Shown: one piece after another, positions 52,986 to 61,515 of the stretch | Layout of the letters: every line of letters starts with the position of its first letter | Numbering within the stretch: position 1 is the first letter of the stretch | Assembly: GCF_002021565.1 (NCBI RefSeq) | Contig: NZ_MSZX01000008.1 | Coordinates: forward strand, 186,027-250,026 | Source of the DNA: Paenibacillus selenitireducens | GTDB lineage: Bacteria; Bacillota; Bacilli; Paenibacillales; Paenibacillaceae | Direction: 5' to 3' | Length of the DNA: 64,000 bases | Notes under the pieces: model-generated | Database searches by the model: none | What the model was told of the DNA's origin: nothing | The model's input: the letters and a program-made list of their open reading frames with translations, nothing else | Position numbers and translations under genes: made by a program

Positions 52986-53172
52986 CTATATTGGATTTAT
53001 GCATTGTAGAACGTACAGATGAGCTTTGCTGTTCTTCTATGTTGGATGAATCCAACATAGACGCCAAAATCAGAGAATTACCGGCGTTTTCATCCTATTC
53101 TATTGGATTTATCCAATATAGACACTTATATCAATGCAAATTCATTAAAGTTATTGGATTTATCCAACATAG
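52986..53172. repeat. Four spaced palindromes of the TTGGAT-ATCCAA type
   Basis: P1 52986-53009 (degenerate: TATATTGGATTTATGCATTG), P2 53038-53059 (perfect: TATGTTGGAT, GA, ATCCAACATA), P3 53099-53121 (TATTGGAT, TT, ATCCAATA), P4 53151-53172 (TATTGGAT, TT, ATCCAACATA). Start-to-start distances are about 52, 61 and 52 bp; the DNA between them differs. Confidence 0.8.
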
Positions 53173-53202
53173 CCATCTCATTCGTCATTTTTCATTATAC
53201 AC

Positions 53203-53238
53203 AAAAAAGACCGATACCGGTCTACACCGGTTCGGTCT
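53203..53238 (-). terminator. Intrinsic terminator after murA
   Basis: AGACCGAACCGG, loop TGTAGA, CCGGTATCGGTCT, then six T on the minus strand, 15-50 bp past the stop at 53253. Confidence 0.9.
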
Positions 53239-53252
53239 CTAACGCTTCTAAA

Positions 53253-54590
53253 TTACGCCCAAGTCGGTTGGACTTGGAACAATTTTACTTCTTCTTTCTT
53301 CTCCGCTTCTAACGGATTTAGCTTCGCTTCGTCATAAGAGATCCGATACACATCTGCACCTAGCTTTGAGAGTTTCTCCGCCAAGTTCACGTATCCACGA
53401 TCAATATGATGTATTCCGCTTACTTCTGTCGTTCCTTCAGCCACAAGACCTGCACAAATCAAGGCAGCACCAGCGCGTAAATCCGTCGCCGTCACTTTAG
53501 AACCTACAAGCTTCGTTCCGCCGCTTACCACAGCCGTACGGCCATCCACTTTAATTTGCGCACGCATATTCTTGAATTCATCGACATGCATGAAGCGATT
53601 CTCGAACACAGTCTCGGTTACCACCGAGGTGCCTTCCGATACCATCAATAATGCCATCATTTGAGATTGCATATCCGTCGGAAAACCTGGGTACGGCAGT
53701 GTCTTGACATCAACAGAACGTAAAGGTCTGTCGGCAATGACACGAATTCCGTTTTCATCCGGTTCAATCGTGACGCCCATTTCTTGCATTTTGGAGATAA
53801 CCGGCCCTAAATGATCGGCAATTGCGCCTTCGACATACACATTGCCGCCTGTAATCGCTGCTGCAATCATATAGGTTCCCGCTTCAACCCGATCCGGAAT
53901 TACCGTATGCTCAGCACCCACCAGCTTCTCAACGCCCTCAATCCGAATAATGCCTGTGCCTGCGCCGCGTACTTTTGCACCCATCGCATTCAAGTAGTTC
54001 GCCAAGTCCACAATTTCAGGTTCTTTGGCTGCATTTTCGATCGTTGTAACCCCTTCAGCTAATGTTGCTGCCATCATAATATTTTCAGTTGCCCCTACGC
54101 TCGCGACATCCAAATAGACCTTTGCACCGCGTAAACGACCGTTAATTTTAGCTTCAATATAACCTTGACCTAGACTGATTTCCGCGCCCATTGCTTCAAA
54201 ACCTTTAAGATGTTGATCAATTGGTCTTGTTCCAATCGCGCAGCCGCCTGGTAAGGAAATGCGGGTATGACCCATACGTGCTAATAATGGTCCCATGACA
54301 AGGAATGATGCACGCATTTTTCTCACATATTCATAAGGCGCTTCACATGACTCAATGTTCTGTGCATTTACGCGGATCGTCTCATTGAGATATGTAGTTT
54401 GTGCCCCCAGTACCCCTAACACTTTATTAATCGTCATAACATCGTCAAGAGGAGGTGCGTCATAAATTACGCTTTCTCCTTCTTCCCCTAGTAGAGAGGC
54501 AGCGATTATCGGAAGCACTGAATTCTTAGCGCCATTGACGCGAACACTCCCGGTTAACCGTTTGCCGCCGCGGACGATAAATTTGCTCAT
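53253..54590 (-). CDS. murA: UDP-N-acetylglucosamine 1-carboxyvinyltransferase MurA
   Basis: A 445-residue cytoplasmic enzyme that adds enolpyruvate to UDP-GlcNAc, the first committed step of peptidoglycan synthesis. The substrate loop [14 protein letters not shown] is near 19-32. The catalytic Cys, which is the fosfomycin target, lies in [14 protein letters not shown] near 115-128, and [18 protein letters not shown]-like [16 protein letters not shown] near 225. ATG at 54590. It is the MurAA-type copy, followed by spoIID and spoIIQ, as in Bacillus subtilis. The C-terminus is longer than usual by about ten Glu/Lys-rich residues. Confidence 0.97.
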   Translation of the reverse strand: MSKFIVRGGKRLTGSVRVNGAKNSVLPIIAASLLGEEGESVIYDAPPLDDVMTINKVLGVLGAQTTYLNETIRVNAQNIESCEAPYEYVRKMRASFLVMGPLLARMGHTRISLPGGCAIGTRPIDQHLKGFEAMGAEISLGQGYIEAKINGRLRGAKVYLDVASVGATENIMMAATLAEGVTTIENAAKEPEIVDLANYLNAMGAKVRGAGTGIIRIEGVEKLVGAEHTVIPDRVEAGTYMIAAAITGGNVYVEGAIADHLGPVISKMQEMGVTIEPDENGIRVIADRPLRSVDVKTLPYPGFPTDMQSQMMALLMVSEGTSVVTETVFENRFMHVDEFKNMRAQIKVDGRTAVVSGGTKLVGSKVTATDLRAGAALICAGLVAEGTTEVSGIHHIDRGYVNLAEKLSKLGADVYRISYDEAKLNPLEAEKKEEVKLFQVQPTWA

Positions 54591-54834
54591 TCTGGTTCCC
54601 TCCGCGATAAATTTTTACCATTTTCTCCAAAATAACAAAGATAATGACAATACGCCTTTTTTGCTCAGCTTTCATATTAACATCCAACACTTCCAAGTTA
54701 CAAGCCTTATTTTCGCCAGTTTTCAATAAAAGCATGGAATGTTTACAATTCAAACAAAATTTATCCTTATTCTATATTATCCAGTGTTCACACATTTGGT
54801 TGATGTTATTCGACATCATTCGCAACACCCGGAT
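54591..54834. other. Gap upstream of murA
   Basis: About 240 bp of AT-rich DNA without a convincing gene. It must hold the murA promoter, but no clear -35/-10 pair was assigned. Confidence 0.3.
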
Positions 54835-55086
54835 TTAGAACATCAATTTTAGTTTTTGGGTCCACTCCCAATATTGCAGGACGAACTGAGATACCCAATG
54901 CCCAAGAATGACCGATAAGAATACATGCAAGAGTTTGGCTTGCGGTCCTTTGGGATTGCGTAAGAACAGATCGAATTTAACAACCTGAAGTGCCCACCAG
55001 GCAAACCCAATGCAACCCAACGTAACGATGATTCCAACCAATCCGCTTAATCCCGTCAGATGCAGCAGCGATGTTGTATCATCCAT
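54835..55086 (-). CDS. DUF1146-family small membrane protein (YwzB type)
   Basis: An 83-residue membrane protein with two helices (LSGLVGIIVTLGCIGFAWWA and AKLLHVFLSVILGHWVSQFV). The internal pattern WWALQVVKFDLFLRNPKG is the family hallmark. In Bacillus subtilis the homologue ywzB lies beside murAA, as here. ATG at 55086 with GGAGGTGAA upstream. Function unknown. Confidence 0.88.
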   Translation of the reverse strand: MDDTTSLLHLTGLSGLVGIIVTLGCIGFAWWALQVVKFDLFLRNPKGPQAKLLHVFLSVILGHWVSQFVLQYWEWTQKLKLMF

Positions 55087-55113
55087 CCTCGATTCACCTC
55101 CTTCACCAAATCA

Positions 55114-55241
55114 TTGTGAGAAAAACCTCCATCGAGGTACTTTCGAAGATGAGCGACCGCTTTTAAAGATAGTTTTTATCTCCAAATAGAACTTTTGCGT
55201 TTCTGTACGTCGAAACTTTTATAAATTCTATTGTGGTAAAA
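55114..55241 (+). repeat. Dispersed two-hairpin repeat, copy D
   Basis: TTGTGAGAAAAACCTCCATCG, then CGAAGATGAGCGACCGCTTTTA, then AGTTTTTATCTCCAAATAGA, a GTTTC ... GAAAC hairpin and TATAAATTCTATTGTGGTAA. It lies just past the stop of the SLH-anchored protease gene and runs against its transcription. Confidence 0.82.
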
Positions 55242-55250
55242 CATCTCCGT

Positions 55251-58211
55251 TTATTTCTTCACCAGAATATCATACAACATTGTAGTGAATTCTGCTCGAC
55301 TTGCTGCTCGGTCAGGCTTAAATGAACCATCGCTATACCCTTTCATATACCCAATCCGTTTCATTTGACTCAGCATCGGTGCCGCCCAGTGTTTCGAACT
55401 GACATCCGTAAAGGGTGAACTGCTCGTTGCTTGAGGTTTTTGCTTCATCGCATTTCCGATCATGACAGCCATTTCGGCCCTTGTCACGAAACGATTTGGT
55501 GCAAAGGAACCATCTTGATAACCATGAATAATACCTGCTGTCGTTCCCTTCGCAATATCCGCATACGCCCAGTGCTTCGAGGTTACATCGGTGAAGTGAA
55601 CAGCTTTCCCTTCTTTGAACTGAAAAGCTTTGCTCAGGATGGATACAGCTTCTGCGCGTGTGATACCCCGATCCGGATCGAACTTATACCCGTCGTATCC
55701 TCCAATCCACTTCCGCGCTGTCAGTGCAGAAATCGCCGGTTGCGCCCAATGGCCAGAAATGTCACGGAATCCAGACACCATGGGTTCCGCGTGGAACCTA
55801 AATTGATAGTATTGTTGTTCGAACGATTGGTTCACCGTTAACTTCACAAGATACGTCCCCGGTTCCATAATACGTGCGGATTGAAGTGACGTATTTCCAA
55901 GCGTATTCGATAAGGAGTAGATCAATTTCTCCTTCCGATCATAGACTCCCATCTTAACTACACGGTTCGATGGGATTCCCTTCACGGATAATTCCAAATA
56001 GCTTTGACGGTCGATCCGGTACTCGAACCAATCTACATCGGTCGAACTCGAAAACACGCCTAGATAGTCGGTATCCGGAACAGTCGTAACCGCTTGGTAG
56101 CTCTTATCATTCGGTTCATTGGGATCCGTATATTGCGTGACGAATTGAAGGGAGAGTTTGTATTCGCCTGCAACGGCACTAGCCTTCGGTGATATAGCAT
56201 TGTAGACGCGAATATAATACTTTCCTGGTTCAAGCTCAGGCAATGTAACACTTTCGTTCTGTTGGGTATCCTCACCGAAAGAATCTACGGTAATCGAACC
56301 CATTCCAGGGCCGCTAATATCCATCGCAGGGTCAATTCGAGCCGTATCACTGTTCAGGGTCACATGCAATGTCCCTTTCACCGATACACGGAAGGAATAC
56401 CAATCCTCATCCCCGTCTTGGCTGAAAGTTCCTACAATTTGCTGTGAACGTGTAGGCAGTGTATACGCTTGGTATTGTTTATTGTTACTTTCATATGGAT
56501 CTTGATATACCGTAAATCTGGAACTCAGTTTATAGGTGACGGTTCCTTCGGCACGCGGATTATTTAATTTGAGCTGGATATAATTTTTGCCTTTCTTGAC
56601 GGGAATGTTCGTCTTCCCATTCGTAAGACTGGCCACTTTCGTGCCTTCCGCCTTACTTCCGTAATAGTACGTTAACTGTAGAGGCGTAGCACCTTGAATC
56701 AATTGTGTCTGAAGTGCCAATGTTCCATCATAAGGTGCAGTCACGTAGAACCAATCTTCCTCTTCCCCCTGTAAGGTAGCGGTCAACGAAGTATCTACCG
56801 GGTAAGGTTTCGCAATTTCCCGACTCCCGTTATCCTCATATATATCATCTTTAGGCTTGATGGTTAATGCACGATCCGCGCGCAATAACCCATAGCCTGT
56901 TGAGGGGTCCCAGCCCGTTGGACCTAGATCCTGTGCAGATTGACGAATCAAATTACGAATCTGGTATGGCTTCATATCCGGGTACTTCGCCCAGATCATC
57001 GCAGCAACGCCTGCCACCTGCGGCGCAGCCATCGAGGTTCCCTCCTCTGATGTATAGCCGCCGCCCAGGGCCGTGGTATAGACACGCCACGGAGCAACCA
57101 CGTCAATCTCGGGCCCTGTGTTCGAACGCGGTTCAGCGGTCTTCATATCCGCTGTTCCCCCCACAGCAATCACCTCAGGATATGCTGCTGGATATTTCAC
57201 AGCCACTTTCGACCCAAGAATCTTGGCGTCATTCCCCGTTGCCGCAACAAGTAATACGTCCTTATCTTCTGCATACTTTACAATTTGCTGCATGTACTGC
57301 GAGTAGCGATATAGACCTACGGAGAGGACAACGATTTTAGCCCCGTGATCTACGGCATACGTGATACCCTGCCCTAGCTTATCTTCATCGCCCGAGCCCG
57401 TATCGTCCAACGCCTTAATCGGCATCATCTTCGCATTCCATAATATGCCGCTCGTGCCCAATCGGTTATTCCCTACCGCACCAATAACTCCTGCAACGCT
57501 AGTCCCATGACCATTATCGTCTTGCGGAGCTTGATTAGGCTTAATTAAGTTTGTTCCTGCGACTAGATTATCTTTAAGATCGGCATGCTTCAGGTCAATC
57601 CCCGTATCCACGATACCGATGGTAATATTCGTATTGCCAGTCACTTGATCCCACGCAGTCTCCGCCTGGATTTGCTTCAAGTAAGACTGATTCGCATAAT
57701 TCGTATCATTCGGGGCTTTCAGAATGGTGACCTCATGGTTCGGCTCCACATATTCTACGTGAGCAGATTGTCTCACACGCGTAAGCCATCCTTCGAGATG
57801 AATCCCCTGCTTTGGCCGAACGACAATGACATTTAACTTTTCTTGCTTGCTAAGGATTTCTGTCTCTTGTAAAATCTCAGCGTCCTGCGTGGAGCCTTTC
57901 CATTTCATGATCCATGAGGACGGGACGTTTTGATCTTTTTCTTGATCTTGTCCTTGATCTTGCCCTTGATCTTGACCTTGACCTTGTCCTTGATCTTGTT
58001 GATCTTGTCCTTGTTCTTGCCCTTGATCTTCTCGATCTTGTCCTTGATCTTGATCTTCTTGATCTTGTCCTTGTAACACTGTCGACTGATTCGTTTCACT
58101 TGGAATAGATGCCGATTCTGCGGACATCTTTGTAGGTAACACTTCGCTTGCGGACTGCAATAACAGAAGGCACATCAATATACAAACGAAGCGTTGTAAT
58201 AACTTTTTCAT
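55251..58211 (-). CDS. SLH-anchored subtilisin-like serine protease
   Basis: A 986-residue exported protease. Signal peptide MKKLLQRFVCILMCLLLLQS, then a low-complexity Gln/Asp/Gly segment (about 48-95). An inhibitor-type propeptide follows, then the S8 catalytic domain: Asp in GIVDTGIDLKHADL near 200, His in NGHGTSVAGVIGA near 235, oxyanion Asn in VAATGND, and Ser in EEGTSMAAPQVAGVAAM near 390. Three PPC-type beta domains follow (EEDWFYV, DEDWYSF, DVDWFEY), then three SLH motifs in the last 180 residues. So it is a wall-bound protease, which may process S-layer or other surface proteins. ATG at 58211 with GGAGA upstream. Confidence 0.95.
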   Translation of the reverse strand: MKKLLQRFVCILMCLLLLQSASEVLPTKMSAESASIPSETNQSTVLQGQDQEDQDQGQDREDQGQEQGQDQQDQGQGQGQDQGQDQGQDQEKDQNVPSSWIMKWKGSTQDAEILQETEILSKQEKLNVIVVRPKQGIHLEGWLTRVRQSAHVEYVEPNHEVTILKAPNDTNYANQSYLKQIQAETAWDQVTGNTNITIGIVDTGIDLKHADLKDNLVAGTNLIKPNQAPQDDNGHGTSVAGVIGAVGNNRLGTSGILWNAKMMPIKALDDTGSGDEDKLGQGITYAVDHGAKIVVLSVGLYRYSQYMQQIVKYAEDKDVLLVAATGNDAKILGSKVAVKYPAAYPEVIAVGGTADMKTAEPRSNTGPEIDVVAPWRVYTTALGGGYTSEEGTSMAAPQVAGVAAMIWAKYPDMKPYQIRNLIRQSAQDLGPTGWDPSTGYGLLRADRALTIKPKDDIYEDNGSREIAKPYPVDTSLTATLQGEEEDWFYVTAPYDGTLALQTQLIQGATPLQLTYYYGSKAEGTKVASLTNGKTNIPVKKGKNYIQLKLNNPRAEGTVTYKLSSRFTVYQDPYESNNKQYQAYTLPTRSQQIVGTFSQDGDEDWYSFRVSVKGTLHVTLNSDTARIDPAMDISGPGMGSITVDSFGEDTQQNESVTLPELEPGKYYIRVYNAISPKASAVAGEYKLSLQFVTQYTDPNEPNDKSYQAVTTVPDTDYLGVFSSSTDVDWFEYRIDRQSYLELSVKGIPSNRVVKMGVYDRKEKLIYSLSNTLGNTSLQSARIMEPGTYLVKLTVNQSFEQQYYQFRFHAEPMVSGFRDISGHWAQPAISALTARKWIGGYDGYKFDPDRGITRAEAVSILSKAFQFKEGKAVHFTDVTSKHWAYADIAKGTTAGIIHGYQDGSFAPNRFVTRAEMAVMIGNAMKQKPQATSSSPFTDVSSKHWAAPMLSQMKRIGYMKGYSDGSFKPDRAASRAEFTTMLYDILVKK
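57930..58065 (-). repeat. Short tandem repeat coding for a Gln/Asp-rich linker
   Basis: Imperfect units of CAAGATCAAGG-like sequence repeat within the protease gene and encode runs of GQDQ and DQGQ. Copies differ at single bases. The opposite strand reads LDLVLDLALDLD and is not a gene. Confidence 0.85.
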
Positions 58212-58331
58212 CGCTTCTCCAATCTGTCTTTCATTTACAGAATTTCGTGGTCGAATCCTATCCTATACTTGTTCGATACACACCCCCCAATCCCCTTTAA
58301 CCAAAGAGAGTTAATCTTTCCCTCATCAACT

Positions 58332-58359
58332 AAAAAGAGCCTCCCCAAAGGGAGGCTCC
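58332..58359 (-). terminator. Intrinsic terminator at the end of the nuo operon
   Basis: GAGCCTCCC, loop TTTG, GGGAGGCTC, followed by TTTTTA on the minus strand, just past the nuoN stop. Confidence 0.93.
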
Positions 58360-58370
58360 GGCAACGTACA

Positions 58371-59924
58371 TTAACTGCCCATCTGAATGAACAAATCAAA
58401 GGATATCGAGAAGTAATGATTGATAAAATCAACGATGACATTCGGCATCACACCGAGGAAAAGCGTCGCTATCGCACAAATCCATACCGTGATGCCCAAC
58501 GGTGCAGGAATTCGTATCGGAAAGGCTTCCCCGATCGAACGCATGTACATTTGACGGGCGATCCCGAAATAATAATACAATGAAATGACGCTTGTTATAA
58601 TCATCACGGCGATAATCCAATAATCCTTCGCCTGAGCGGCTCCCAATGCGATGAACAATTTACCCATGAAGCCACCTGTAAGCGGAATGCCCGCGAACGA
58701 TAGAATGAAAATAGTCATGGCTACGGCTGTGAACGGAGCCCGATAATAGAGGCCTGCGAAACTACTAACCTCATCGTTTCCTGAACTTCGGCTAACAATC
58801 ATCACCACAGCCAGAGCACCAATGTTCATGAATAAATACGCTATGAGATAGAATCCGAATTCCGAGAAATTCGAAAGATTGAACGACCCTATCGGGACGA
58901 GTAAGTATCCTGCATTCGCCACACCTGATAATGCAAGCAATCGCTTAACGTTGCGCTGCCTGAGGGCTGCGGTGTTCCCGATTAGCATCGCAAGCGCAGC
59001 TACTATGAGCACGCTCAGGGTCAGGTCGCCTCGCATATACGTATACTCTTCACTACCTAGCGGGAAGAATACATTATAGAAAATACGGAACAGAATCGCG
59101 AATCCCGCGGCCTTGGAGACGACAGCCAAGAATGCTGTGACTGGTGTTGGTGCGCCTTGGTAGACATCCGGAGCCCACACATGGAAAGGAGCCGCTGCAA
59201 CTTTAAAGGCAAATCCTGCGAACATTAAGAAGAAGCTCACATAAATGAGCACTTTAAAATCAACAAGGTGCTGCGATAACATCTGTGCGATTCCTGCGAG
59301 ATTCGTCGTACCCGACATCCCATACAAAAACGACATTCCATACAGAATGAATGCAGACGAAATACTGCCGAGCACGATATATTTGAAGGCACTCTCATTG
59401 GACTTCAAATCATTCTTTTTCATACCGACTAGAATATAGGAAGTAATACTTAAGAGTTCAAGTCCGACGTAGAGTGTAATCAAATCTCCTGACGAGGCCA
59501 TGATCATGGCCCCTAATACGGCCGGGAGGAGTAAATAGTAGTACTCGCCTTTATGCTGAATCTCATCCTCTCGAATCGATCCGAGACTCATAAATAGAAT
59601 CAAGGCGGTTCCGCTTAAGAAGATGATTTTGAACACGTTGGCAAAATCATCAACCCGGTAGCTTTGTCCCAGGAGCTGAATGGCATGGGCCGTGAAGGCG
59701 GGATCTGCGCTCGCCCCCATCGATACCATTTTCGAAATCACAAATGCAAGAGAGACGAGAACAGACACCAGCGAAAGAACACCTAACACATCCCGATTGA
59801 TCTTTCTTGGCAAGAATAAATCAAGCAATGACAGCAAAATTGCAGCGATGACTAACGTTAATTCTGGCGCCAAGGTGGCTAGATCAGCCCATTGCAATGG
59901 TTGAATATTCGATATTGGACTCAT
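58371..59924 (-). CDS. nuoN: NADH-quinone oxidoreductase subunit NuoN
   Basis: A 517-residue antiporter-like membrane subunit of complex I, with about 14 helices. Conserved features: LYVGLELLSITSYILVGMKK near 150-169 with the key Glu, AFKVAAAPFHVWAPDVYQGA near 235-254 with the conserved Lys, and SFAGIPLTGGFMGKLFI near 398. It carries proton translocation together with NuoL and NuoM. ATG at 59924 with GGAGG upstream; it starts just after nuoM stops. It is the last gene before the terminator. Confidence 0.97.
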   Translation of the reverse strand: MSPISNIQPLQWADLATLAPELTLVIAAILLSLLDLFLPRKINRDVLGVLSLVSVLVSLAFVISKMVSMGASADPAFTAHAIQLLGQSYRVDDFANVFKIIFLSGTALILFMSLGSIREDEIQHKGEYYYLLLPAVLGAMIMASSGDLITLYVGLELLSITSYILVGMKKNDLKSNESAFKYIVLGSISSAFILYGMSFLYGMSGTTNLAGIAQMLSQHLVDFKVLIYVSFFLMFAGFAFKVAAAPFHVWAPDVYQGAPTPVTAFLAVVSKAAGFAILFRIFYNVFFPLGSEEYTYMRGDLTLSVLIVAALAMLIGNTAALRQRNVKRLLALSGVANAGYLLVPIGSFNLSNFSEFGFYLIAYLFMNIGALAVVMIVSRSSGNDEVSSFAGLYYRAPFTAVAMTIFILSFAGIPLTGGFMGKLFIALGAAQAKDYWIIAVMIITSVISLYYYFGIARQMYMRSIGEAFPIRIPAPLGITVWICAIATLFLGVMPNVIVDFINHYFSISFDLFIQMGS

Positions 59925-59928
59925 GGGA

Positions 59929-61512
59929 CTAACCTCCTACCTTGATAAGTTGTAAAAACTGCTCAAAGCTGTGCTGCAATGGATCGATGATAATCGTTGG
60001 ATATACGCCGAGCAGTACAATAAATGCCGTGAGCGCCATCATCGGTATGGCCTCAATCAATCTTGCGTCACGGATCCCGATATAACGATCCTCCATCGGA
60101 CCGTATGTAATGCCAAGGACCCCTCGCAGTACATAGACAGCACCCAGAATAATCCCTAGCGTACCTACGACCGCGATGACCTTCATTTCACTAAATAAAC
60201 CTAGGAAAGATAGGAACTCGCCGACAAACCCGGATAGACCCGGCAAGCCAAGTGATGCAAGACCAGCAATCAATAGAATACCGCTCATGAAAGGCATACT
60301 TCTTGCAAGTCCGCCCAATTCATCTAACCGTGTCGTGTGCGTACGTTCATACAAGCTGCCGACAAGCAAGAAGAATAAGGCGGAGATCAATCCGTGCGAG
60401 ATCATTTGGAACATCGCACCCTTTAATCCGATTTCATTCAATGCCGATAGACCCAAGAGAACGACACCCATATGACTGATACTGGAATAGGCAAGGACCA
60501 GCTTGAATTCCTTCTGTACGAGAGCTAGCACCGCACCATAGATAATATTAATCACACCTAAGATCGCTAACACCGTTGCCCATGATTCCGTTTGCTGCGG
60601 GAATAGGAATAAACCGAACCGAATGAGTCCATAAGCACCCATTTTCAACAATACCCCCGAGTGAATCATAACGACAGCTGGAGGCGCTTCGTTATGGACC
60701 TTCAGCATCCAAGTATGGAATGGGAAGATGGGAAGCTTAATCCCGAAAGCAACCAGCAACAAGATAAATATCGTTTTCTGCATGCCTGCCGAGAGAACAA
60801 CCGACGATTCGGACGGCTGGATCAAATTCTGCAGAATGGTTGCCAAATCACCGCTATACGATAAATGCGTCTGTCCTGCCACGGATTGATCGACTTGAAA
60901 GCCCGCTGTCGCAATCAATAACGTAAAAGCAATCAACATGAGGGCAGATCCCAGACCATTATAAATCAAGAACTTATTTGCTGCTTTTTCTCGGCCAACA
61001 TATCCCCAAATCCCAATTAGGAAATACGTTGCTACTAAGGTGACTTCAAAGAACAAGAAGAACAAGAATAGATCGCGTGCCATAAACACGCCAAACATTC
61101 CGACTTCTAGCAGCAGGAAAAGGATAAAATACGTTTTCCAACGCTTCTTGATATGAACCGAAGCAAAAGCCGCCATCACGCCGACAATTGCTGTTAGCAA
61201 TACAAGCAGTAAGGAAATGCCGTCCATTGCGAGATGATAGTTAAATTGAATGAAGTAAGATGATACCTGTCCCTGATAAGCTTCCGTATTTAACGGCATG
61301 TGAATCCATCGCAAGTTCTCCTCGAACGCGACACCCTTTTCGCTATAATCATAAGCCAAAAACATCCAGATCACGAGAATGAAGGGAATGAATGTCGTTG
61401 CGATACCAATCGTTTTGATCAAGCGGTTCTTATTCGCCGGTGTAAACAACAGAATAAGGATCCCGAGGAGTGGAGACAAGGTAATGAGCGTCAAAATTGG
61501 AATGTTCGCCAT
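59929..61512 (-). CDS. nuoM: NADH-quinone oxidoreductase subunit NuoM
   Basis: A 527-residue proton-pumping subunit of complex I. Conserved elements: the Glu in FFEVTLVATYFLIGIWG near 155, the Lys in FGIKLPIFPFHTWMLKVHNE near 255-274, and ASLGLPGLSGFVGEFL near 412. About 14 helices. The ATG at 61512 is preferred over TTG at 61515; AAGGAGG lies upstream. It lies between nuoL and nuoN with almost no gaps, in the usual nuo order. Confidence 0.97.
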   Translation of the reverse strand: MANIPILTLITLSPLLGILILLFTPANKNRLIKTIGIATTFIPFILVIWMFLAYDYSEKGVAFEENLRWIHMPLNTEAYQGQVSSYFIQFNYHLAMDGISLLLVLLTAIVGVMAAFASVHIKKRWKTYFILFLLLEVGMFGVFMARDLFLFFLFFEVTLVATYFLIGIWGYVGREKAANKFLIYNGLGSALMLIAFTLLIATAGFQVDQSVAGQTHLSYSGDLATILQNLIQPSESSVVLSAGMQKTIFILLLVAFGIKLPIFPFHTWMLKVHNEAPPAVVMIHSGVLLKMGAYGLIRFGLFLFPQQTESWATVLAILGVINIIYGAVLALVQKEFKLVLAYSSISHMGVVLLGLSALNEIGLKGAMFQMISHGLISALFFLLVGSLYERTHTTRLDELGGLARSMPFMSGILLIAGLASLGLPGLSGFVGEFLSFLGLFSEMKVIAVVGTLGIILGAVYVLRGVLGITYGPMEDRYIGIRDARLIEAIPMMALTAFIVLLGVYPTIIIDPLQHSFEQFLQLIKVGG

Positions 61513-61515
61513 CAA

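Larger units (their letters stand above)
52611..53252. other. Gap between murA and spoIID with palindromes and terminators
   Basis: About 640 bp without a gene. It holds the murA terminator, an orphan terminator near 52852-52880, and four spaced palindromes at 52986-53172. The spoIID promoter must also lie here; no convincing sigma-E promoter was pinned down. Confidence 0.6.

Noticed and set aside
52986-53172. CRISPR array
   Set aside because: Only four palindromic, non-identical repeats with no cas genes; intervals are uneven for a CRISPR and the repeats are perfect palindromes.
57914-58108. A plus-strand frame reading LDLVLDLALDLD
   Set aside because: Mirror of the Gln/Asp-coding tandem repeat in the protease gene; not a gene.
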